In this document: positions 8,536 through 15,442 of the stretch, piece after piece
Layout of the letters: each line of letters begins with the position of its first letter
Numbering within the stretch: the stretch's first letter is position 1
NCBI RefSeq assembly: GCF_001551835.1
Contig: NZ_LODL01000021.1
Location: 603,679-667,678, forward strand
Direction of reading: 5' to 3'
Length of the DNA stretch: 64,000 bases
Source of the DNA: Dechloromonas denitrificans
GTDB taxonomy: Bacteria; Pseudomonadota; Gammaproteobacteria; Burkholderiales; Rhodocyclaceae
Made by a program: the position numbers and the translations under genes
The notes under the pieces: generated by a model
Databases searched by the model: none
Told to the model about the DNA's origin: nothing
What the model saw: the letters and a program-made list of their open reading frames with translations, nothing else

Positions 8536-9255
8536 ATGGTGCAGCAAAAAACAGTTTTTGATCTAGGCATGAACAATGGCGACGACACCGCCTATTATTT
8601 GCACTGCGGTTACAAGGTAATTGCCATTGAAGCAAATAATGAGCTTTGCAAGGCCGCATCCATTCGTTTTCAGCGCCAGATCGAAAACAATCAATTAAAA
8701 ATAATAAACCAGGCAATTTCAAATGAAGAGAAGGAACTTACGTTTTACGTAAACACTCTAAATTCTCACTGGAGCAGTCTCGACATTAACTGGGCTAGTC
8801 GAAACGACAGCCAGTTCGTTGAATTAAAAACGCGAGGAGTTACTTTGTCATCGCTTTTCGAAAAATTCGGTTGCCCTTATTTCATGAAGGTCGATATTGA
8901 AGGCGCCGACTTGATTGCCATTCAGCAGTTAATTGGTCAGAAATCAATTCCCGAATTTTTAAGCATCGAAGATTGCAGGTACGGTTTTGAATACATCGAT
9001 ACTCTTCGAAAAATCGGATATAAAAAATTCGCACTGTCAAACCAGGCACTCGTTCCGCAATCCCCCGACGTTAAGAGAAATTACGAATTTCCGGCTGGGG
9101 CATCGGGAATGTTCGGCGAGGATCTAAAAACTGTCTGGCTTGAGCATGATGACTTTGTTGAACAATATGGCACTCTGGTCAGAAACCGTACAACCCTGCA
9201 GAAGATTGCCGACGATCCAAATTCAATCTGGTGGGATATCCATGCCCGCTTTTAA
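8536..9255 (+). CDS. FkbM-family methyltransferase, AT-rich
   Basis: A 239-residue protein with the FkbM fold: the SAM-binding motif DLGMNNGDDTAYYL near the N-terminus, VIAIEANNELCKAA as the acidic ribose-binding strand, and FMKVDIEGADLIAIQQL as the conserved second half. Members methylate hydroxyls of sugars or polyketides. The ATG at 8536 follows a GTG one codon earlier. The base composition is clearly richer in A and T than the flanking genes, with many AAA, AAT and TTT codons, which suggests recent acquisition. The substrate is probably the glycan made by this island. Confidence 0.85.
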   Translation: MVQQKTVFDLGMNNGDDTAYYLHCGYKVIAIEANNELCKAASIRFQRQIENNQLKIINQAISNEEKELTFYVNTLNSHWSSLDINWASRNDSQFVELKTRGVTLSSLFEKFGCPYFMKVDIEGADLIAIQQLIGQKSIPEFLSIEDCRYGFEYIDTLRKIGYKKFALSNQALVPQSPDVKRNYEFPAGASGMFGEDLKTVWLEHDDFVEQYGTLVRNRTTLQKIADDPNSIWWDIHARF

Positions 9256-9336
9256 TTATTCCAGAAAGCTAGCGACCGGCGATTTGGCCACCGCATACAG
9301 CACCAAGAAAACCTGGCCAGAACCAAGGAAAATCCA

Positions 9337-10365
9337 ATGAAGGCTCAATTAAAACCCCGAATTAATCTGGAAAACAGGACACCACTGGAGCAGGTAATTC
9401 CCTTATCGACCCCATATGTACTGTTTGTGGACCCAGCCAACACCTGCAACTTCCGTTGCTCGTTCTGTCCGACAGGTGATCGTGAACTCATTAAATCGAC
9501 AGGCCGTTGGCAAGGGCGCATGGATTTCGAGGTATACAAGAAGGTCATCGACGATCTGGGTGATTTCGACAAACCGCTCAAGGTACTCCGCCTCTACAAG
9601 GAGGGCGAACCCCTATTGCACACACAGTTCGCGGACATGGTCCGCTATGCCAAGAACAGTGGTCATGTTGAATATATCGACACCACAACCAACGGCTATT
9701 TGCTGACCCCCGACCGTGTCGACCAGATCCTGGATGCAGGGATCGATCGAATCAATATTTCCGTTGACGGCATGTCCAAGGAGCAATACTGGGAACTAAC
9801 CCGCACCAAGGTCGATTTCGACGACTTTGTCAGCAAGGTCCGCTATCTCTATGAGCACAAGGGAAATTGCGAAATTTGCGTAAAGATTCCAGGCGACATT
9901 CTCAACGAAACCGACAAACAACGCTTTTTCGACACGTTTGGCGACATTGCAGACCGCGTTTCAATTGAGAACTTCGCCCCCTGCTGGCCGACATTTGATA
10001 TTGAAGAACGTATGGGCATCCAGATCACCGAGGGAATTTACGGCAATTCCATCATGGATACCCAAGTCTGCCCCTACATATTCTATTCAGTTGCTGTCAA
10101 CTCAGATGGTAGCGTCAGTCTGTGCTTCCTCGACTGGGCCAGAAAACTAGTCATCGGCAATGCACGCACAACAAGCCTGAAGGACATATGGAATAGCGCG
10201 GCTCTCCAGCAGCATCGTATCGCTCATCTTGAAGGACGCCGTAAGGAAAATCCGACTTGCGCGGCCTGCGGCCAATTAAGCCACTGCTTGCCCGACAATA
10301 TCGACGCCCATGCCCAGAACCTGCTGGCGAAATTTGTAGATAACCAGGCCATAATAAAAACATGA
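9337..10365 (+). CDS. Radical SAM/SPASM protein
   Basis: A 342-residue radical SAM enzyme. The cluster motif is C37-x3-C41-x2-C44 in TCNFRCSFCPTG, followed by the barrel strands LYKEGEPLLH and INISVDGMS. The C-terminal part carries SPASM-type cysteines: CPYIFYS, then SLCFLDW, then CAACGQLSHC, which probably hold one or two auxiliary [4Fe-4S] clusters. SPASM enzymes modify peptides, sugars or cofactors by hydrogen abstraction. Between two methyltransferases in a sugar island, dehydrogenation or epimerisation of a sugar is possible, but peptide modification is not excluded. It overlaps the next gene at ATGA. Confidence 0.88.
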   Translation: MKAQLKPRINLENRTPLEQVIPLSTPYVLFVDPANTCNFRCSFCPTGDRELIKSTGRWQGRMDFEVYKKVIDDLGDFDKPLKVLRLYKEGEPLLHTQFADMVRYAKNSGHVEYIDTTTNGYLLTPDRVDQILDAGIDRINISVDGMSKEQYWELTRTKVDFDDFVSKVRYLYEHKGNCEICVKIPGDILNETDKQRFFDTFGDIADRVSIENFAPCWPTFDIEERMGIQITEGIYGNSIMDTQVCPYIFYSVAVNSDGSVSLCFLDWARKLVIGNARTTSLKDIWNSAALQQHRIAHLEGRRKENPTCAACGQLSHCLPDNIDAHAQNLLAKFVDNQAIIKT

Positions 10366-11189
10366 ACATGGAGGCCTTTCCGGGAGAAGAGGTCTACCTC
10401 TGGCTATTCGACGATGTCGCCAAACAGCTAGAGGAAGGCCAGATCAAATCAGGTCGCGAGCATTTCGAAAAAACTGGAAACAAGGAAATACGCGATGGCG
10501 TCCGGCAGTTGGCGACTCGAAAAATGCTTGCTTACCGGTGGTTGCGAGGCAGCGGGATAGAAATCGGCGCGTTGCATAATCCGCTCCATGTGTTTTCGTC
10601 GACAACACAGGTTCGCTATGTTGATCGTCTCAATGAAGCCAACTTGCGCTGCCACTATCCCGAGTTGAATGCGCTGGATCTGGTCCCGGTCAGCATCATT
10701 GACGACGGGGAAACCCTTTCGTCCCTGCCTGATAACTCCCAGGACTTCGTGATCGCCAATCATGTTATTGAACATACCGAAGACCCCATTCGTGCCTTAA
10801 ACACCTGGTTCAGGGTGCTGCGGCCGGGCGGCACGCTCTACCTAGGCGTCCCGGACAAACGATTCACCTTTGACCAAAACAGGGTCAACACCCCCTGGAT
10901 TCACTTAGTCGCAGATCACACTTGCGGCCCAGAAGGTTCGCGCAAGCAACACTACGAAGAGTGGATCAGGTATATCGGCAAACATACCGAATACGCAGAG
11001 GTCGAAATATTGGTCCAGCAACTGATGGCCCAGAATTACTCGATTCATTTTCATGTCTGGGATGCTGAAAATTTTACGGACTTTCTCAACAACTATCGGG
11101 AAAGCTACAACCCTGGTTTCGGCCTGAATGAGTTTCAGCAAAATCTGGCGTCTCAGGAAATGATCTATATCCTCAAGAAAGACGAATAA
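10362..11189 (+). CDS. Class I SAM-dependent methyltransferase
   Basis: A 275-residue methyltransferase-11-type protein. An N-terminal helical segment of about 60 residues precedes GIEIGALHNPL, the SAM-binding loop. FVIANHVIEHTEDP is post-motif I-II and VLRPGGTLYLGVPD is the conserved motif III strand. The ATG at 10362 overlaps the preceding stop by four bases; ATG 10368 is an alternative. It probably O- or N-methylates a sugar of the island's glycan. No residue fixes the substrate. Confidence 0.85.
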   Translation: MNMEAFPGEEVYLWLFDDVAKQLEEGQIKSGREHFEKTGNKEIRDGVRQLATRKMLAYRWLRGSGIEIGALHNPLHVFSSTTQVRYVDRLNEANLRCHYPELNALDLVPVSIIDDGETLSSLPDNSQDFVIANHVIEHTEDPIRALNTWFRVLRPGGTLYLGVPDKRFTFDQNRVNTPWIHLVADHTCGPEGSRKQHYEEWIRYIGKHTEYAEVEILVQQLMAQNYSIHFHVWDAENFTDFLNNYRESYNPGFGLNEFQQNLASQEMIYILKKDE

Positions 11190-11280
11190 CTGCGAGCAGT
11201 GAAAGAGCCAACAATTAATGGGGCGACAAGACAAACCATAACTGCCCGTTTTCCCCACAAGCAGAGAGGAAATTATTACC

Positions 11281-12930
11281 ATGAACCAGGCAGCAAAAAA
11301 AATCCTGTTTGTTATCCCGCCCTATTTCAATATCGATGATTTTCTGAATCAGCATCACAGTTATGTGCTGCCCTCGTTTACCGTTCCCTATGGCGTACTA
11401 TCGCTAGATGCTTTCCTGAAGGGTAAATGTGTCTCTTCCGTAGAAACCAGGATTCTTGATCTGAATATATTTCTCAAGGCACTGGTCGACAGCAAACGGA
11501 CAGATGTGGACTGCATGGCCTTATTTGCCAAGCAGGTAATGGAAAGTATCGAGGAATTCAAACCGGATTTCGTCGGCATTTCTGCGCTGTTCAACTCCTC
11601 TTTCCGTTACATGGAAGCACTGGCCAGCGCGGCAAAAAAGGCGAGTCCGACAGCATTGGTCGTTGCCGGCGGAGGCCTGCCATCCGCTGCATCCTACAAG
11701 ATGCTGGACTCCTGCCCGTCGCTGGATGCGATTTGCAAAGGAGAAGGCGAAATTCCTCTCTGTGAGTTGCTGGATGCCGTCGTGCCGCAGGAGATCCTCG
11801 AAAACCATGCCTCGTGGATCACCCGCCGGGGTTGTGACAAGGGCAAGATTGCCGCGCATACCTTTGTCCAGAATCTCGACGACATTCCGCCGCTGAATTA
11901 CGGAATCATTGATCTGGACAACTACAACTCCCGCTCGATTGACAAACGCTTTGTCGGCCAACCCAAGCGGGAAATGGCAATCCACACCTCACGCGGCTGC
12001 CCGTTCCTCTGCGTCTTTTGCTCAAATCCTTCGCTACATGGTCGCGATGTTCGAATGATGAGCATCGACCGGGTAATTGCCGAAGTCCAGCGAATGAAGG
12101 ATCGGTTCGGCCTGACCGTGCTGATGATAGAGGATGATCACTTCTTCCACGACGTTAGTCGCGCTAAGGAGATTCTGCGCCGCGTGATCGATCTCGACAT
12201 CCGGATCGAATTTCCGAATGGGGTGGCGGTGTACGCGATTGATGACGAGGTCGCTTCGCTATTCAAGGAGGCCGGCGTTTCAACGGTTGCGCTTGCTGTC
12301 GAATCGGGCTCTGACTATGTCTTGAACCACATCATCAAGAAACCGTTAAAAAAGAAACTGATCCGGCCAGCGGTTGAGGCATTACGGCGGCACGGTGTGC
12401 TGAGTCACGTTTTCATCGTCATTGGCCTGCCCGGTGAAATGCCGAATCATCGCCAAGAGACGCTCGAGATGCTGCTCGATGTAGGCTTTGATTGGGCACA
12501 TATTTTTTGCGCAATCCCGATCTTTGGTAGCCGGCTCTACGATATCTGTGCTGACAATGGCTACATCGAAAACGCCAACCAGTTGGACTACATTGCTACA
12601 AAATCCTTGATTCGAGCGCCTGGCGTGGATCCGGAGGAAATTGAGAAACTGGCCTACGAAATCAATCTTCGGGTCAATTTTGTCGACAATCACAACGTAA
12701 AACTGGGCAATTACGACACCGCACTGAAGTACTTCAAGAATGTTTGCGACAAGTATCCAGACCACGCATTCGCCCACTATTTCATCGCAGAAGCCTACCG
12801 CCGCTCTGGCATCGACCCTGCAAAGGCAACGGCGCACTATAATCAGTTCGCAGAGATCATTGCCCGCGACCCTTGGTGGGCGGAACAATCTGAAAAATAC
12901 AATCTCCGTACCGAACTGGCTATCGCCTGA
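11281..12930 (+). CDS. B12-binding-type radical SAM protein
   Basis: A 549-residue protein. Residues 1 to about 190 form a Rossmann-like domain of the cobalamin-binding type (DFVGISALFNSS, LVVAGGGLPSA); the classic DxHxxG motif is not seen, as in many radical SAM members. The radical SAM core follows with C240-x3-C244-x2-C247 (RGCPFLCVFCS) and MIEDDHFF and LAVESGSDYVL strands. The C-terminal 70 residues look like a TPR hairpin. Class B enzymes of this layout often methylate unactivated carbon or phosphorus, so C-methylation of a sugar is one possibility. It begins 91 bases after the previous gene, with AGAGGAAA upstream of the ATG. Confidence 0.85.
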   Translation: MNQAAKKILFVIPPYFNIDDFLNQHHSYVLPSFTVPYGVLSLDAFLKGKCVSSVETRILDLNIFLKALVDSKRTDVDCMALFAKQVMESIEEFKPDFVGISALFNSSFRYMEALASAAKKASPTALVVAGGGLPSAASYKMLDSCPSLDAICKGEGEIPLCELLDAVVPQEILENHASWITRRGCDKGKIAAHTFVQNLDDIPPLNYGIIDLDNYNSRSIDKRFVGQPKREMAIHTSRGCPFLCVFCSNPSLHGRDVRMMSIDRVIAEVQRMKDRFGLTVLMIEDDHFFHDVSRAKEILRRVIDLDIRIEFPNGVAVYAIDDEVASLFKEAGVSTVALAVESGSDYVLNHIIKKPLKKKLIRPAVEALRRHGVLSHVFIVIGLPGEMPNHRQETLEMLLDVGFDWAHIFCAIPIFGSRLYDICADNGYIENANQLDYIATKSLIRAPGVDPEEIEKLAYEINLRVNFVDNHNVKLGNYDTALKYFKNVCDKYPDHAFAHYFIAEAYRRSGIDPAKATAHYNQFAEIIARDPWWAEQSEKYNLRTELAIA

Positions 12931-12985
12931 TCACGCACAGAATCGACCGCTCCATTCCGTGCCGAACTTATGTTAAGACTACCCT

Positions 12986-14272
12986 TTGCCTGAAATACTT
13001 CATATCACCGCGCATCTGGGCGGCGGCGTCGGCAAGGTCCTGTCACGACTAGTCGAAGAGTCCTCGCGCCGGTGCGATGGCTTCCGACATGTCGTGGCCT
13101 GTCTCGAAAAACCGGAAAAGGATGTTTTCAGTACGCATCTGGCCAGCCATGGCGGTGAACTGCTGATCTGCCCGAGTTCAGAGGAACTCGACCGCAGAAT
13201 CCGCGCCGCCGACATCGTGCAGATCGAGTGGTGGCATCACCCGCTCGTAGCCCGCTGGCTTGGTCAAGCAACGCTACCACCGTCTCGATTGATCGTCTGG
13301 AGCCACGTCTCCGGCTTGCACCCGCCGACCATCCCGGCGGATTTCGTGGCGCTGCCCCACCGCTTTTTACTGACTTCGCCCTGTTCGCTCGAATCAGCTG
13401 AATTAAAAGCCTTGCCGACGGCAGTCCGGCAAAGTGTCGATGCCGTTTTCAGCTCTGGCGGCTTTAGCGACCTGCCGCCCGCCAATCCGCGCAGTTTCTC
13501 AGGGCCACTGCGCGCCGGCTACGTCGGCACCCTGAACTTTGCAAAACTGCATCCTCGGATCCTCGATTTTCTCGGCGCCCTCAAACTCGACAACTTCAGG
13601 CTCGACCTGATCGGTGACCTCGACAACGGCGAGGCCTTGCAACAGGCCGCCACGGCGGCCGGGCTGGGAGATTGCCTGAAGCTTCTCGGCTACACTCACG
13701 ACGTCGGCAATGTATTGAAAAATTACGATATTTTCGTATATTTGCTCAATCCACTGCACTACGGAACAACCGAAAATGCCCTGCTGGAAGCCATGGCCAT
13801 GGGCGTCGTACCCATTGTCCTTAACAATCCGGCGGAGCGGAATCTGGTGCAGCACATGGAAACCGGACTGGTTGTGAACACCCCGGACGAATTTGCCGAC
13901 GCCATCACCTGGATGTTTTCCCATCCCGATCAATGTCGAGCCATGTCGATGAAGGCGGCCGCCCAGACCCGCCAACGCTTTGCCATCGGCCACACGCTAG
14001 ACCAATTAACCCGGCACTATCGCGCCGTACTCGCCGAAGACAAGCGTCCGGTGGACTTTCGCCCGGTTTTCGGGACACAGCCCGGAGACTGGTTCCGCCG
14101 TTGCCAAGGCGATGAATCCTGGCGATTCACCGACCCGCCGACCGGCCCGAGCACCGAGGGACCGCACTTCCTGTTCGAACGCAACAAAAGCTCGGTATTT
14201 CACTATGCCCGGACCTTTCCGGATGATCTGCGCCTGGCCCGCTGGGCCCGGGCCTTGGAGAACCCGCAATGA
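12986..14272 (+). CDS. GT4-like glycosyltransferase
   Basis: A 428-residue GT-B-fold transferase. The N-terminal half starts with HITAHLGGGVGKVLSRL, a glycine-rich acceptor-side loop. The C-terminal half has RAGYVGTLNFAKLHP and the donor-binding segment GTTENALLEAMAMGVVPIVLNN, matching the E-x7-E style of GT4. About 80 extra residues follow the catalytic domain. The start is TTG at 12986, with no strong ribosome site; no better in-frame start precedes the N-terminal glycine loop. It overlaps the next gene at ATGA. It probably adds one sugar of the island's glycan. Confidence 0.8.
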   Translation: MPEILHITAHLGGGVGKVLSRLVEESSRRCDGFRHVVACLEKPEKDVFSTHLASHGGELLICPSSEELDRRIRAADIVQIEWWHHPLVARWLGQATLPPSRLIVWSHVSGLHPPTIPADFVALPHRFLLTSPCSLESAELKALPTAVRQSVDAVFSSGGFSDLPPANPRSFSGPLRAGYVGTLNFAKLHPRILDFLGALKLDNFRLDLIGDLDNGEALQQAATAAGLGDCLKLLGYTHDVGNVLKNYDIFVYLLNPLHYGTTENALLEAMAMGVVPIVLNNPAERNLVQHMETGLVVNTPDEFADAITWMFSHPDQCRAMSMKAAAQTRQRFAIGHTLDQLTRHYRAVLAEDKRPVDFRPVFGTQPGDWFRRCQGDESWRFTDPPTGPSTEGPHFLFERNKSSVFHYARTFPDDLRLARWARALENPQ

Positions 14273-15432
14273 ATTTCGCCGCCCTCCCCGACGTCCAGCA
14301 CAGCATCGAAATGTTTCGCACCCTGCTCAGTCAAAGTCAGTCTGGCAGCCCGCGCCAGGTCGACAAGCCGCTGATTCTCTATGGTGCGGGCAAGCTCGGC
14401 CAAATGGCGGCTGAACTGTTTGCCAAGCTGGATATTCCGGTGCGCTGTGCCATCGATCGCCACCCCCCTGCCAGCGGGCTACTGAATGGGAGCATCCCCG
14501 TCCTCACCCCGGACGACATCCCCGCAAGCGATCGGTGCGACAGTCTGATCGCCGTCTGTGTCGTCACCGCGCCTTACGAACCGATCCGCAATTTTCTGGC
14601 GGAGAGTGGCTGGTTGGACATCGTGCCGGTTTATGACGTATTTGAAGCGTATACCGCCCGCCTGCCGATGGCGAATGGCTGGTTTACTGAGGCGCCGGCA
14701 GAGGCCGAATGCAAGGCGATCGAAAAGGTGCTGACCGCCTGGTCGGATGACGAATCGCGTGCCGCCCATCTGCAGTTCATGGCATGGCGCCTTGGCCGGC
14801 AGGAGTGGAGCTTTCCAGACGCTCCGGTCAGCCTCGACGATCGTTATTTCATCCCGCAAATTTGTCACGCCCTGAGTGACAACGAATATTTCCTGGATGC
14901 CGGGGCCTATCACGGCGAAGTCTCGCAACGGGTGATCGGCATGCTGGCTGATCGCTGCCAAGGCATCCTGGCCATCGAACCCGACCCCGAAAATTTCCGG
15001 CAACTGGATAGCTGGTATCGCGCCCAGCCTGCCTCCTGGCAAGAGCGCATCACCGTGCTGGAGAAAGCCCTCGGTGCGACTGGGGAGGACCGGCCATTTC
15101 GGGATGGGCTCGGCATGGCATCACGCAGTTGCGATTCCTCAGGTAGTCACGTCGATGCAATACGCCTCGACGACCTGGAATTTCCCGTTACTTTCGCCAA
15201 GATTCATGTCGAGGGCGATGAATTGGAGGCGCTCAAAGGTACCACTACGACCCTGCAACATCGGCGACCTCTGCTGTCCATCACCGTTTATCACAACGCT
15301 GACGGACTCTGGAGAACGCCCGCCTATTTGATGCAAGCATTACCAAACTACAATTGGCGGATGAGACTGCATGCTTGGTGCGGCACGGGGGCTGTCGTGT
15401 ACGGCATTCCGGCCGAGCGAAACGACCATTAA
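14269..15432 (+). CDS. FkbM-type methyltransferase with N-terminal Rossmann-like domain
   Basis: A 387-residue two-domain protein. Residues 30-150 contain PLILYGAGKLGQMAAELF and further nucleotide-binding-like strands, resembling sugar-nucleotide or CoA-binding Rossmann folds. Residues 195-380 are FkbM-like: EYFLDAGAYHGEVSQRV as the SAM loop, LAIEPDPENF as the acidic strand, and FAKIHVEGDELEALKGT as the conserved late motif. It is coupled to the upstream GT4 gene by an ATGA overlap. The acceptor is probably a sugar hydroxyl. The role of the N-terminal domain is unknown. Confidence 0.8.
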   Translation: MNFAALPDVQHSIEMFRTLLSQSQSGSPRQVDKPLILYGAGKLGQMAAELFAKLDIPVRCAIDRHPPASGLLNGSIPVLTPDDIPASDRCDSLIAVCVVTAPYEPIRNFLAESGWLDIVPVYDVFEAYTARLPMANGWFTEAPAEAECKAIEKVLTAWSDDESRAAHLQFMAWRLGRQEWSFPDAPVSLDDRYFIPQICHALSDNEYFLDAGAYHGEVSQRVIGMLADRCQGILAIEPDPENFRQLDSWYRAQPASWQERITVLEKALGATGEDRPFRDGLGMASRSCDSSGSHVDAIRLDDLEFPVTFAKIHVEGDELEALKGTTTTLQHRRPLLSITVYHNADGLWRTPAYLMQALPNYNWRMRLHAWCGTGAVVYGIPAERNDH

Positions 15433-15442
15433 GAGAAAAAAC

